From positions 1 through 64,000 of the forward strand of contig UQLC01000004.1 of the NCBI GenBank assembly GCA_900541795.1: a stretch of 64,000 bases of DNA. Reading direction: 5' to 3'. This stretch comes from an uncultured Collinsella sp. (GTDB taxonomy: Bacteria > Actinomycetota > Coriobacteriia > Coriobacteriales > Coriobacteriaceae). Under the pieces are notes generated by a model. It ran no database searches. It saw only the letters and a program-made list of their open reading frames with translations, and was not told the DNA's origin. Below, one piece after another: positions 1-8,170 of the stretch (position 1 is the first letter of the stretch; each line of letters opens with the position of its first letter). Both the position numbers and the translations under genes were made by a program.

Positions 1-102
1 CGGTCGGGTGGGCGGCGGTGCTGATTCGCAATATAGGTGGTGTCGAAAGGGCCTAGGACTCACCTTCAGTCTCTGCTGAAGCTCCGTTTGTTCGTTGCCT
101 AT

Positions 103-906
103 TTAACTTAGATAGAACTGGGGTTCAAACCAGTTCTCGAACGAATATGAATTGCCTTCTTCCGTCCATGTGTCGTCATTAATAAAGAATTTGAGATCAT
201 CGTCGCCACAGATATCCTCGGGCCATTCATCCCAACCTAAGTCCCGTGGATAGCCGTCTTCATCGAGATCGGTTTCATCGGTTTCCCAGTCGGAAACGAG
301 TTCGAATGACGCATCTCGGATAAGCCTTACAAGCAGTTCTTGTGCAACGGTGTGGGCCATTATGTCTTGTCCGTGTTTTGCTCGCATACGATAACTAATC
401 AGATCTGCTCGAAGTTTGAATAGAAAGTCATAGTTGTACTGCATCAGATATTGAGGTGGGAGCAAATCAATCATCCAGCTATCGGGGAGTTGTCCTACAT
501 GAGTCCCTTTTGGAAGATGAGAGAGGTCCTCAAGATCCTTATTGATATAGTCAAGCAAAATATCGGTTCCAAAGGCGAAGGACGCTGCGCCCTTATAGCC
601 ATATTCATCTTTTAAGAATTGGGACCAGGCGGCATGACTCGAATCAATCGCCAAGGATTCTTTTGTCGTGGCCTCATTTATAGTTTCTGCGGCTGAATCA
701 TCGGGGAAGTTTTTCCATTTGAGTACCTTGCACACGGCTGTTGCCTTATCGCTTCGAATGGATTGGCCGCTCTCGTACTTACCCCATGTTTTTGCCCCGA
801 TTCCGGCTCTGGAAGCCGCTTCTTCGATGCTAAGGCCCAGTTCTGCTCTCCTTGCTTTGATTTGGTTTGCTAAATCTTCGCTAACTTGAATTGTCTTAGG
901 TGGCAT
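103..906 (-). CDS. XRE-type helix-turn-helix regulator, function unknown
   Basis: A 267-residue protein with an N-terminal Cro/C1 (XRE) helix-turn-helix at about residues 8-65; the recognition region reads SIEEAASRAGIGAKTWGKYE. The middle (about 90-200) is not a domain I recognise, and the last 60 residues are strongly acidic and rich in W and D. An AAAGGA ribosome site precedes the ATG. Codon use is visibly more AT-rich than the aro genes downstream, suggesting acquired DNA. It lies downstream of the ATPase/DUF4869 pair but beyond a strong terminator, so it is probably its own unit. DNA binding is well supported; the target, and any antitoxin- or phage-like role, are unknown. Confidence 0.75.
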   Translation of the reverse strand: MPPKTIQVSEDLANQIKARRAELGLSIEEAASRAGIGAKTWGKYESGQSIRSDKATAVCKVLKWKNFPDDSAAETINEATTKESLAIDSSHAAWSQFLKDEYGYKGAASFAFGTDILLDYINKDLEDLSHLPKGTHVGQLPDSWMIDLLPPQYLMQYNYDFLFKLRADLISYRMRAKHGQDIMAHTVAQELLVRLIRDASFELVSDWETDETDLDEDGYPRDLGWDEWPEDICGDDDLKFFINDDTWTEEGNSYSFENWFEPQFYLS

Positions 907-945
907 CTCTATTCCTTTCCAACCGGAACGTATAGGATACCTACC

Positions 946-973
946 ATATTAATACTAATAGTCCGTCTGTAAA
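946..973 (-). promoter_or_regulatory. Candidate promoter of the XRE regulator
   Basis: Read on the minus strand: a -35 like TTTACA (968-973) and a -10 like TAATAT (946-951), 16 bases apart, about 40 bases before the start codon. Just downstream is the near-palindrome GTATAGGATAC (930-940), a possible autoregulatory operator. Inferred from sequence only. Confidence 0.4.
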
Positions 974-1013
974 GCCGGTATGTTGCCTGTTTGTGCTTGA
1001 TGGAGTTTGTCTA

Positions 1014-1059
1014 TTAAAAAAATCGGACGCCCGCAAGGCATTTGCTGTGGGCGTCCGAT
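1014..1059 (-). terminator. Rho-independent terminator of the ATPase gene
   Basis: Perfect 11-bp stem ATCGGACGCCC/GGGCGTCCGAT (1022-1032 with 1049-1059), followed on the minus strand by a run of seven T. It ends transcription of the 2552-to-1102 pair and separates it from the XRE gene. Confidence 0.9.
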
Positions 1060-1101
1060 ATTCGAACAGGGGTCTATTTGCATGATTTAGCCTGGGGCTG
1101 C

Positions 1102-2103
1102 CTATTTCATCCTCAGACAGTCTGGTAAGACTTTCGATACTGCACTCATTGCCTGTGGCTTTAGGTACTGCTCGTTAAGTCGTGCCTTTTTGTAAGCGTA
1201 GCGGGTATCTGCTGAGTATTTGACCAGCACATCCGTAAAGAATCGTTCCCAGCTTAAATAATCGCGGCTTTCGATATAACTCGAGGGATCCTCAAGGATT
1301 TTGGGAATGTCGCTACTGGGGATGAGCCCGGAGCGTAGGAGTGTCCACTCGAATGACTCCGGGAGGAACAAGCGAACATTCTTGTAAACGCGCTGCCCCA
1401 ATGTCTTTTCGATATAAGGACCGAATGCTGCTCCGTCTCCAATGGCAAGGATGTTTTGCTCGGGACATTCGTGAATCGTTCGTTTTAGATTCGCTACGCC
1501 GGTGGCGGTATAGCAGGGGATCCCCAGCCGGTTGCAAAGGGCGCTGTAGAATTGATACCCAGACATGCTATCCTCGACAATCACGGCGTCGGGATTGTCG
1601 AATCCTACGTTAAGGTCCTGGTAGAGCATGCTTGCCGTGTGATCATATATTGGCTTGGTCACCGAGTAAAAACGCTTGTCGCTTTTGCGTCCGTTGATTA
1701 CCTTGCTCGTCGTGTTGACCAGTTTTAGGATCTCGTCGACGCTGTACGGGAGTTCGTTGGCGTCGCGACGAGATATCAGAACAAAATAGTTGGACGATCC
1801 GTTAACAGCCTTGGCGAAATCTTTTGAGTAGATAAACTCGTTACCTTCATCCAAAAAGACAATCGAATCTTCAATAATCGAAAGCTCGCGCTCCCAACGC
1901 CTACCGGAAAGCGTTTCGCAGGGTACGTCGCAGCTAAGCTTGACGCCGCTTTCTTGTCCTCGATCGTTGTAGTCGCGAATCATCGAGATAAGTGTCGTCT
2001 TGCCCGTGCCGCTGTTGCCGCGGATGAAGGAAATGTTGCGTTTAAAGGTGAGCGTGTACTTTACTTTTGCGCGCTCGACGACAACGGTATGTGTTCCCCT
2101 CAT
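1102..2103 (-). CDS. P-loop ATPase with possible TOPRIM-like C-terminal half
   Basis: A 333-residue protein. Residues 29-37 are a Walker A loop (GNSGTGKTT) and 81-86 (IVFLDE) a Walker B, with a sensor-like strand FVLISR at 107-112, so the N-terminal 150 residues form a compact P-loop ATPase. After residue 170, a strand ending in an acidic residue (AVIVEDSMSG, E177) and a second strand with GDG (ILAIGDGAAFG, D223) recall the TOPRIM fold of OLD-type nucleases. That comparison is by eye and unproven. Its start overlaps the end of the DUF4869-like gene by one base, so the two are translationally coupled. No known function; an accessory or defence role is only a guess. Confidence 0.65.
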   Translation of the reverse strand: MRGTHTVVVERAKVKYTLTFKRNISFIRGNSGTGKTTLISMIRDYNDRGQESGVKLSCDVPCETLSGRRWERELSIIEDSIVFLDEGNEFIYSKDFAKAVNGSSNYFVLISRRDANELPYSVDEILKLVNTTSKVINGRKSDKRFYSVTKPIYDHTASMLYQDLNVGFDNPDAVIVEDSMSGYQFYSALCNRLGIPCYTATGVANLKRTIHECPEQNILAIGDGAAFGPYIEKTLGQRVYKNVRLFLPESFEWTLLRSGLIPSSDIPKILEDPSSYIESRDYLSWERFFTDVLVKYSADTRYAYKKARLNEQYLKPQAMSAVSKVLPDCLRMK

Positions 2104-2552
2104 TACTCCTCAACATCCAAATAGTCATTGGTGGCTCCGACGAACTCCTGCATGTTCCTGACGATGCGGCCATCGTTATCGATGCGGATCTCAAATCGCT
2201 TCCAAGGGAATTTCATGATGTGGTAAAGGGTTACGAGGACATCTTGCTCCTTACCAATTTTGAGTAGCCAGCGGGCGCAGTTGTCTCCGCAGGTCGATGC
2301 GTTGAACACCATGTTTGGGAGATTGCGTACCAGCAGCAGCGTCTTAACGCCGCCAGATAGTTCGAGCGGGGTAATCGATCCCAACTGTTTGCTTACGATG
2401 TTGTGGGGACCGATCAACTCTGATCCGTCCACACTTTTAATGATCTGTGCAGCCATCGGGTCTTCGAACCATGAGTCCAGGTATGAGTTCCTAAAATAGG
2501 TCTCGGTGTCGTAGATGGAACCGGGGTAATCTCCCAGATGGATGCTGAGCAT
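2103..2552 (-). CDS. DUF4869-like protein of unknown function
   Basis: A 149-residue soluble protein that I recognise as resembling the DUF4869 family: N-terminal MLSIHLGD, a central SGGVKTLLLV strand, and the signature STCGDNCARWLLKIG near residues 91-106. It has no catalytic motif I can name. A GGAG ribosome site and a TATAAT-type promoter lie upstream, and the stop overlaps the start of the P-loop ATPase, so the two genes form a two-gene unit and probably act together. Base composition is lower in GC than the aro operon. Confidence 0.7.
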   Translation of the reverse strand: MLSIHLGDYPGSIYDTETYFRNSYLDSWFEDPMAAQIIKSVDGSELIGPHNIVSKQLGSITPLELSGGVKTLLLVRNLPNMVFNASTCGDNCARWLLKIGKEQDVLVTLYHIMKFPWKRFEIRIDNDGRIVRNMQEFVGATNDYLDVEE

Positions 2553-2583
2553 GCGAGTCTCCAGACGTTGTGTGGCTGCAACG

Positions 2584-2612
2584 ATTATAAGCCAGTAATA
2601 AATTGCCGGCAG
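2584..2612 (-). promoter_or_regulatory. Promoter of the DUF4869/ATPase pair
   Basis: Minus strand: perfect -10 TATAAT (2584-2589), 17-base spacer, weak -35 CTGCCG (2607-2612). The -35 lies inside the aro-operon terminator hairpin, so the islet promoter sits directly at the operon end. Confidence 0.5.
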
Positions 2613-2635
2613 CAGTTAGGTTACTGCTGTCGGCA
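2604..2635 (-). terminator. Terminator of the aro operon
   Basis: A 13-bp stem TGCCGGCAGCAGT/ACTGCTGTCGGCA with one G-T pair and loop TAGGTT, 49 bases past the aroQ stop. The tail on the minus strand (AATTTATTAC) is AT-rich but not a pure T run, so termination may be incomplete. Confidence 0.7.
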
Positions 2636-2683
2636 CTGACTTTATTGGCGCGCGGATCGGCGTTGATAAATTTGCTCGCGAGG

Positions 2684-3121
2684 CTACTTTTCGAGATGCT
2701 CCCTCAGCAGCTCCAGCGCGTGGGCGTAGCCCATCAGGCCTTCGCCCGTAATGGTGGCGAAGCAGGCTAGGCGTGCATAGCTCACCTGGCGGAAGTCCTC
2801 GCGCGTCTCTACGGCGCTGATGTGCACCTCGACGGCAGGGATGGCGACGGCCTTGAGGGCGTCAAGGATTGCCACGCTGGTGTGCGTGTAGGCTGCCGGG
2901 TTGATGACGATGCCGTCGACCTTGCCGTAAGCCTCCTGGATCTTGTCGACGATGCTGCCCTCGTGGTTGGACTGGAAGACCTCGACCTCGCTGAAGCCCT
3001 GTGCGGTTCCCGCTTCCTGGCAGATCTGCACTAAGCGGTCGTAGTTGTCGCTACCATAGATGCCCGGCTCGCGAATGCCGAGCATGTTGAGGTTGGGGCC
3101 ATTAATGATGAGTGCTTTCAT
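2684..3121 (-). CDS. aroQ: 3-dehydroquinate dehydratase, type II
   Basis: Third shikimate-pathway step: removes water from 3-dehydroquinate to give 3-dehydroshikimate. At 145 residues it has the normal length of the dodecameric type II enzyme. Visible family features are INGPNLNMLG at the N-terminus, catalytic Tyr22 in the flexible loop (GIYG), FQSNHEG (residues 49-55), NPAAYTH ending at His80, and EVHIS with His100. It is the last gene of the aro operon, separated from aroEK by a 16-bp hairpin (3143-3183) that could reduce its expression relative to upstream genes. Confidence 0.97.
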   Translation of the reverse strand: MKALIINGPNLNMLGIREPGIYGSDNYDRLVQICQEAGTAQGFSEVEVFQSNHEGSIVDKIQEAYGKVDGIVINPAAYTHTSVAILDALKAVAIPAVEVHISAVETREDFRQVSYARLACFATITGEGLMGYAHALELLREHLEK

Positions 3122-3142
3122 GGTTGCTTCCTTTGCGATTGC

Positions 3143-3183
3143 AAAACCACCGCAAAGGAGCCTGTCCCCTTTGTGGTGGTTTT
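3143..3183. repeat. 16-bp inverted repeat, REP-like or terminator-like, between aroEK and aroQ
   Basis: AAAACCACCGCAAAGG (3143-3158) pairs with CCTTTGTGGTGGTTTT (3168-3183) over all 16 positions with one G-T pair; the 9-base loop is AGCCTGTCC. A4/T4 ends make it terminator-like in both directions. It begins two bases past the aroEK stop codon. The GGGGACAGGCTCC core looks like a dispersed intergenic repeat rather than a one-off terminator. Confidence 0.75.
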
Positions 3184-3185
3184 GG

Positions 3186-4436
3186 TTAGAGGGCGGGTGG
3201 GAGGGTGTCGAGGAGGGCTTGGGCGGTGTTGGCGGCGCAGTCGCGTGAGTCGATGATGTAGTCGGCCCAGGCGCGGTAGCGCGGCATGCGCTGTTCCGCC
3301 AGCTTTTCGATGCCGTCGCGGGCGGTGATGGGGCGGCCCTTGTGGGCGAGCTCTTCGAGCTTGCGGTTGAGCATCACGATTTGGCTGTTCTGGTGCAGCA
3401 ACGGATAGTTCTCGTTACGCGTGACCACGCCGCCGCCGGTTGAGAGCACCAGGCCGCTGCGCTTGGAGATGTCGGCCAGCGCCGCCGTCTCCTGCTCGCG
3501 GAAGGTTGCCTCGCCGCGCTCGACGATATAGTCGGCGCAGGGCATGCCCAGGCGCTCCTCAAGCGCTCGGTCCAAGTCGATGTGCTCGCGACCCGTGAGC
3601 AGGGCGATCTGCTCGCCCACGCGGGTCTTGCCCGAACCCGGCATGCCGATCAGGGCAATGTTTTGCTCGCGGCGGGACAGACGCTCTGTTACGTCCAAGA
3701 TGCGCTTGCGCGGGGTGACTTGGCCGGTATAGCGCTCGACGGCCTGTGCCGCTTGGGCCACGAGCATCAGCAGGCCGCCGATGCAGGGGATACCGCGGCG
3801 CTCGGCCTCGAGCATCAGGCCCGTGCGGGCGGGGTTGTAGACAATGTCGATAACGCCCTCGAGCGCATCGAGCCCTTCGAGCGTGCAGGGCGCGTCGGGG
3901 CAGTGGGGGAACATGCCGGCGGGAGTGCAGTTGACGAGCAGCGCGGCATCGGATTGCTGCGCGATGTTGTCGTAGTTGACCTCGCTCGTGCGACCCACGG
4001 GTACGACGATGGCGTCCAAGTCGCCGAGTACCATGCTCGCCGTGGTGCCGGCGCCACCGGTGGCACCAAGCACGAGGACCTTTTTGCCGGCAACCTCTAC
4101 GCCCAACTCCTCGACTAGACACTGAAAACCAAAGTAGTCGGTGTTGTCGCCGCGCAGGCGACCGCCAGGTAGGCGTGTGATGGTGTTGACGTTGCCCATG
4201 CGCTCGGCGAGCGGACTCAGCTCGTCCAGGTACTCCATGACGGTGCGCTTGTAGGGGATGGTCACGTTGGTACCCTCCCATTCGTCGCCCGCCATAAAGG
4301 CCGCGAGGTCCTCGGGCTCGCGCTCAAATCGCACGTACTCGAGCCCAGCGAGCTCCTTGTAGATGGTCGGGGTGTAGCTGTGGCCCAGCACGCGGCCCAG
4401 TACGCCGTAGGGGCGGGTTGTGGCGGTATCGGTCAT
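3186..4436 (-). CDS. aroEK: Fused shikimate dehydrogenase-shikimate kinase
   Basis: One 416-residue chain carries two consecutive pathway enzymes. Residues 1-255 are shikimate dehydrogenase: GRVLGHSYTP substrate loop, NVTIPYK with catalytic Lys63, GDNTDYFG with Asp100, and a nucleotide loop GATGGAG (124-130). Residues 258-416 are shikimate kinase: Walker A GMPGSGKT (264-271), shikimate-binding DLD (287-289), Arg313 in TFRE, GGG at 334-336, and the GRPIT lid. Together they would convert 3-dehydroshikimate to shikimate 3-phosphate. The start codon directly abuts the pheA stop. The symbol is descriptive of the fusion. Fusion of these two domains is known elsewhere but is not the usual bacterial arrangement. 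Confidence 0.96.
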   Translation of the reverse strand: MTDTATTRPYGVLGRVLGHSYTPTIYKELAGLEYVRFEREPEDLAAFMAGDEWEGTNVTIPYKRTVMEYLDELSPLAERMGNVNTITRLPGGRLRGDNTDYFGFQCLVEELGVEVAGKKVLVLGATGGAGTTASMVLGDLDAIVVPVGRTSEVNYDNIAQQSDAALLVNCTPAGMFPHCPDAPCTLEGLDALEGVIDIVYNPARTGLMLEAERRGIPCIGGLLMLVAQAAQAVERYTGQVTPRKRILDVTERLSRREQNIALIGMPGSGKTRVGEQIALLTGREHIDLDRALEERLGMPCADYIVERGEATFREQETAALADISKRSGLVLSTGGGVVTRNENYPLLHQNSQIVMLNRKLEELAHKGRPITARDGIEKLAEQRMPRYRAWADYIIDSRDCAANTAQALLDTLPPAL

Positions 4437-5582
4437 CTAGAGCACCTCCGTGTAGCTGCCAAAGTAGGTGAAGCTCTCACACACGTCGTCGATCGAATCG
4501 AGCAGGTCGTCGAGGGCCTTGCTGCCAAAGGGGCAGTCCAGATCAAAGTAGAACATAAACTCAAAATCGCGCCCGGGGATGGGACGGCTCTCGAGCTTGA
4601 TGAGGTTGATGTTGAGCGCATAGAAGCGCTCGAGCACGCGGTAGAGGGCGCCCGGCTCATTGGCCGTGGTGATCATGAGCGAGGTACGGTTGGCACCGGG
4701 ATAGACGCGTGGCTCGCGGCTGATGACGACAAAGCGTGTGTAGTTGTTGTCCGAGTCCTGGATGTTGGACTCCAGCACCTCCAGGCCATAGAGTGTCGCG
4801 CAGCTGCGCGATGCGATGGCGGCAACATCGGTGCGCCCGGAGCTGGCGACCATCTCGGCCGACATGGCGGTGTTGGGGTACTTGGTGGCGTGCAGGTCGT
4901 GGGACTCGATAAAGCCCGCACACTGGGCAATGGCTTGGCCGTGGCTGTAAACCTCGCGCACGTCGGTGAGTTTGGTGCCGGGTTTGACGAGCAGATTGTG
5001 GTCGATCTTGAGGCGCAGCGAGCGCACGATGTGGAAATCGAACTGGGCGAGCAGGTCGTAGACGGCGTTGACCGATCCGGCAGTTGAGTTTTCGATGGGT
5101 AGCACGCCAAACTCGCAGAACCCGTCGCGCACGGCTCGCATGACGCCCTCAAAGGTCTCGAAGAACGCGATATCGGGCACGTCGAAGAGCTTGCACGCGG
5201 CGATTTGACTGTAAGCGCCCTCAACGCCCTGGCAAGCGACGGTGGCGGTTTGAGGGAAGGGCGTGTCGGAGGCTGCAGCCGTGGCGTGGGCCTTTTGCGA
5301 GATGGTGATGCCCTTGAGCTCGTTGATGTAGCGCTGCTGCTCGGCCTTGCTCATGCTCATGAGGAGACGGAACAGGGCGATGGTCTGTGCCTCGTAGCGT
5401 TCGGGCGCGCGGCTGGCGAGGTTGTTGAGCTTGGAGCGCTCGCGGGCGGGGTCGAAGACGGCCTTGCCCATCTCGATTTTTGACTTGGCGACCTCGGTGG
5501 CAATGTCCATGCGCTCGATAAAGCTGTTGAGGAGCGTGGTGTCGATGCCATCGATGGTCTGGCGAATATCGGCAAGGTCCAT
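4437..5582 (-). CDS. pheA: Chorismate mutase-prephenate dehydratase (P-protein)
   Basis: A 381-residue bifunctional enzyme of phenylalanine synthesis. Residues 1-90 are an AroQ-class all-helical chorismate mutase (starting MDLADIRQTIDGID). About 108-285 are prephenate dehydratase, with GVEGAYSQIA, LPIENSTAGSV and the catalytic NNYTRF motif. About 297-375 are a regulatory ACT domain with NEPGALYRVL and ESRPIPGRDFEF, the phenylalanine-sensing signature, so feedback inhibition by Phe is expected. The frame is open for another 64 codons upstream, but that extension only translates an inverted repeat; I chose the ATG at 5582, where the mutase domain begins. Confidence 0.95.
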   Translation of the reverse strand: MDLADIRQTIDGIDTTLLNSFIERMDIATEVAKSKIEMGKAVFDPARERSKLNNLASRAPERYEAQTIALFRLLMSMSKAEQQRYINELKGITISQKAHATAAASDTPFPQTATVACQGVEGAYSQIAACKLFDVPDIAFFETFEGVMRAVRDGFCEFGVLPIENSTAGSVNAVYDLLAQFDFHIVRSLRLKIDHNLLVKPGTKLTDVREVYSHGQAIAQCAGFIESHDLHATKYPNTAMSAEMVASSGRTDVAAIASRSCATLYGLEVLESNIQDSDNNYTRFVVISREPRVYPGANRTSLMITTANEPGALYRVLERFYALNINLIKLESRPIPGRDFEFMFYFDLDCPFGSKALDDLLDSIDDVCESFTYFGSYTEVL

Positions 5583-5610
5583 GGAGGCCCCTTTCGTGAA
5601 TGGTTGCCTG

Positions 5611-5737
5611 GGGTAGTTAATTTGGGACGGGGCTTTTTTAGCTACCCTTTGACTGTCGACGAATCGATGGGTGCCAGGGCAAATATCAACTGGCATATGG
5701 GGGTAGCTAAAATAGCCCCGTCCCAAATTAACTACCC
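5611..5737. repeat. 127-bp REP/BIME-like element between aroC and pheA
   Basis: Two 37-base units, 5611-5647 and 5701-5737, are inverted copies matching at 36 of 37 positions, separated by 53 bases. Each unit is itself closed by GGGTAG/CTACCC ends and has the core GGGACGGGGCT (or its complement). The spacer contains a further small stem TGCCAG/CTGGCA. The GGGACGGGG core recurs in the units flanking the transposase gene at 31.5 kb. Transcribed within the operon, it would form a very stable hairpin just before pheA. Confidence 0.85.
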
Positions 5738-5751
5738 TTGGGGTGGGTGGA

Positions 5752-6849
5752 CTAAAGCTGGCCTGCGTCCTCAAGGAGGGCGTCCCAAATCGCGAGGGCA
5801 GCTGCTGCTTCAGCTACGGGGACAGCTCGGGGGACGATACAGGGATCGTGACGGCCGTGCACCGAGAGTTCGGCATTTTCCATTGCGTCCATGTCTACGG
5901 TCTGCTGCTCGCGGCCAATTGAGGGCGTCGGCTTTACGGCCATCCGCCACATGACGGGCGCGCCGGTCGAAATACCGCCCAGGATGCCGCCGGCGTTGTT
6001 GGATTCAACCTCGATCTCGCCCGACTCTGCATCGATGCGATACGGATCGTTGTTTTCGCTGCCGCGCATGGCGGCCACGGCAAAGCCCATGCCAAACTCC
6101 ACGCCCTTTACGGCGGGAATGCCAAACGCGATTTGCGCGATGCGGTTCTCGATGCCGTCGAACATGGGGTCGCCGATGCCCGCGGGAAGCCCGTAGATGC
6201 CGCACTCCACGATGCCGCCGATGCTGTCGAGTTCGTCGCGCGCGGCTAGGATCTCCTCGCGCATGCGACCGGCTGCGGTGGCGTCAATGCACGGCAGATC
6301 GTTCGTAAGGATTGCCTTACGGTCGGCCTCGCGATAGACCATATCGTCCATAGGCAGGTCGGAGATGCCGCCGATCTGCGCGACGTGCGCCATGACCTGA
6401 ATGCCGCGGGCCTCAAGTGCCTGCAGCGCAATGCCGCCGGCGATGCATAAGGGGGCCGTTAGGCGGCCGGAAAAATGCCCGCCACCAGCGACATCGTGCA
6501 TGTTGTGATACTTCACGCGCGCAGGGAAGTCCGCATGTCCGGGACGGGGCTTGCGGCGCAGCTCGGAGTAATCATTGGAGCGCGTGTTGGTGTTCTCGAT
6601 AATCGCGGCGATGGGCGCGCCGGTGGTATGTCCATCGACAACACCGGCGATGATGTGGGCGGCGTCGGCCTCGCGGCGTTTGGTCGCGGTCTCGTCGCGA
6701 CCGGGGGCGCGACGGTCGAGGAAGGCCTGCAGCTTCTCCTGGTCCACGGCGATGCCCGCCGGGATGCCATCGAGCGAGCAGCCGATAGCGGGAGAGTGCG
6801 ACTGGCCGAAGATGCTTAAGTGCAAGACGTTGCCAAAGGTCGAGGACAT
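5752..6849 (-). CDS. aroC: Chorismate synthase
   Basis: Last common step: trans-1,4-elimination of phosphate from EPSP to give chorismate, using reduced FMN. The 365-residue length fits the family. Signatures visible are the N-terminal FGNVLHLSIFGQSHSPAIG, the RRAPGRDETATKRREAD region, TRSNDYSELRRKPRPGHADF, and GGGHFSGRLTAP. Only one base separates its start from the aroA stop. A 127-bp inverted repeat follows it, before pheA, so transcript level may step down after this gene. Confidence 0.96.
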   Translation of the reverse strand: MSSTFGNVLHLSIFGQSHSPAIGCSLDGIPAGIAVDQEKLQAFLDRRAPGRDETATKRREADAAHIIAGVVDGHTTGAPIAAIIENTNTRSNDYSELRRKPRPGHADFPARVKYHNMHDVAGGGHFSGRLTAPLCIAGGIALQALEARGIQVMAHVAQIGGISDLPMDDMVYREADRKAILTNDLPCIDATAAGRMREEILAARDELDSIGGIVECGIYGLPAGIGDPMFDGIENRIAQIAFGIPAVKGVEFGMGFAVAAMRGSENNDPYRIDAESGEIEVESNNAGGILGGISTGAPVMWRMAVKPTPSIGREQQTVDMDAMENAELSVHGRHDPCIVPRAVPVAEAAAALAIWDALLEDAGQL

Positions 6850-6850
6850 G

Positions 6851-8170
6851 CTATTCCTCCTCGAGCGTGACCTTGCCGCCCAGTAGGCGGTAGTGGTCGA
6901 AGAAATCGGGATAGGACTTGTTGACGGCCTCGGCGCCGTGGATCACGACCTCGCCGGTGGCGCGGCTCGCGGCGATGGCGGCCATCATGGCGATGCGGTG
7001 GTCGTTGTGCGAATCGACCTCGCCTCCGGTGAAGGCATCGACACCCTTGATGATGAGGTCGTCACCGGCGATGCGCACCTGCGCTCCCAGCGCGGTGAGC
7101 TCGCGGGTGGTGGTGACCAGACGGTCAGATTCCTTGATGCGCAGGCGTGTGCAGTCACGGATGAACGTGCGGCCCTGAGCCAGCGATGCCACGGCCGAGA
7201 TGACGGGCACCAGGTCCGGAATGTCGTGGGCGCTCATCTCAAAGCCGGCGAGCTTGTCGGACTGCACGGTGGCGGCGTTGGTGGAGCGCACGATGCGGGC
7301 ACCAAAGCGCGAAAGCGCGGCGAGCACGTTGCGGTCGCCCTGTGCGGAGCTCAGCGACACGCCCTCGACGGTGATGGGGTCGGTGCCGATGGCGCCGGCG
7401 CACAGCCAAAAGGCGGCGTTGGACCAGTCGCCCTCGACGGCCACGCTGCCGGGCGTGCGGTACGAGCCGCTGCTCACACGGAAGTTCGTGACCTCGGGCT
7501 GACCGTCCTTGGCGGGAATGCGCTCGACGTTGACCTCGACGCCAAAGGCCTTCATGGCCTGGATCGTCAGGTTGATGTAGGGGCGGCTCTCAATGAGGCC
7601 AGTCACCTGCACACAGGAGGGCTGGGCGAGCAACGGGGCTGCCAGCAGCAGGCCCGAGATGTACTGCGAGCTTACGTTGCCCGGCAGCACAAAGGTGCCC
7701 GGGCGCATGCGTCCGCTTGTCTTGAGCGGAAAACCGCCCAGACCCTGTAGGTCGCAGCCGGCGGCAATGATCTCGTCCGAGAGCGGGGACAGCGGGCGTG
7801 CGCCTAGGCGGCCCTGTCCCACAAAGGTTGCCTCTGCCCCCAGCGCGCAGGCGACGGGCAGCATAAAGCGGAGCGTGGAGCCGCTCTCGCCGCAGTCGAG
7901 CGTGCCGCCGGCAAGGGCCTTGAGCAGGCCAAACTCAACACTCTTCATGGTGGGGTGGACCTGGAAGCCGTCCTCGACGGTCTCGATGCGGGCACCCAGG
8001 GCCGTAAGGCAACGCACCGTAGCCTCGATGTCGGCGCAGGTGGTGTTGCAGGTGACGTGCGTCTCGCCGTTGGCAAGCGCAGCGCAGATAATCAAGCGGT
8101 GCGCCATCGACTTGGATGCGATGGCGGGAACGGTGCCCTTGAGCGGGGACGGGGTGATGCGGGCTAGCAT
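6851..8170 (-). CDS. aroA: 3-phosphoshikimate 1-carboxyvinyltransferase (EPSP synthase)
   Basis: Transfers the enolpyruvyl group of PEP to shikimate 3-phosphate. At 439 residues it is the usual two-lobed inside-out barrel. Motifs seen: the SKSMAHR substrate loop near the N-terminus, CGESGSTLRFMLPV (PEP site), SSQYISGLLLAAPL, GDWSNAAFW, IKESDRL, and SHNDHRIAM near the C-terminus. Its start overlaps the end of aroB by seven bases, indicating translational coupling. Whether it is a class I or II enzyme with respect to inhibitor sensitivity cannot be decided by eye. Confidence 0.96.
   Translation of the reverse strand: MLARITPSPLKGTVPAIASKSMAHRLIICAALANGETHVTCNTTCADIEATVRCLTALGARIETVEDGFQVHPTMKSVEFGLLKALAGGTLDCGESGSTLRFMLPVACALGAEATFVGQGRLGARPLSPLSDEIIAAGCDLQGLGGFPLKTSGRMRPGTFVLPGNVSSQYISGLLLAAPLLAQPSCVQVTGLIESRPYINLTIQAMKAFGVEVNVERIPAKDGQPEVTNFRVSSGSYRTPGSVAVEGDWSNAAFWLCAGAIGTDPITVEGVSLSSAQGDRNVLAALSRFGARIVRSTNAATVQSDKLAGFEMSAHDIPDLVPVISAVASLAQGRTFIRDCTRLRIKESDRLVTTTRELTALGAQVRIAGDDLIIKGVDAFTGGEVDSHNDHRIAMMAAIAASRATGEVVIHGAEAVNKSYPDFFDHYRLLGGKVTLEEE

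Noticed and set aside
64..81. CTTCAG/CTGAAG hairpin as terminator of the XRE gene
   Set aside because: Only 6 bp, and no T run on the minus strand; bases 1-102 otherwise show nothing I can name.
5583..5774. 64-codon N-terminal extension of pheA
   Set aside because: It translates the inverted repeat and overlaps the aroC end; the mutase domain begins at the ATG at 5582.
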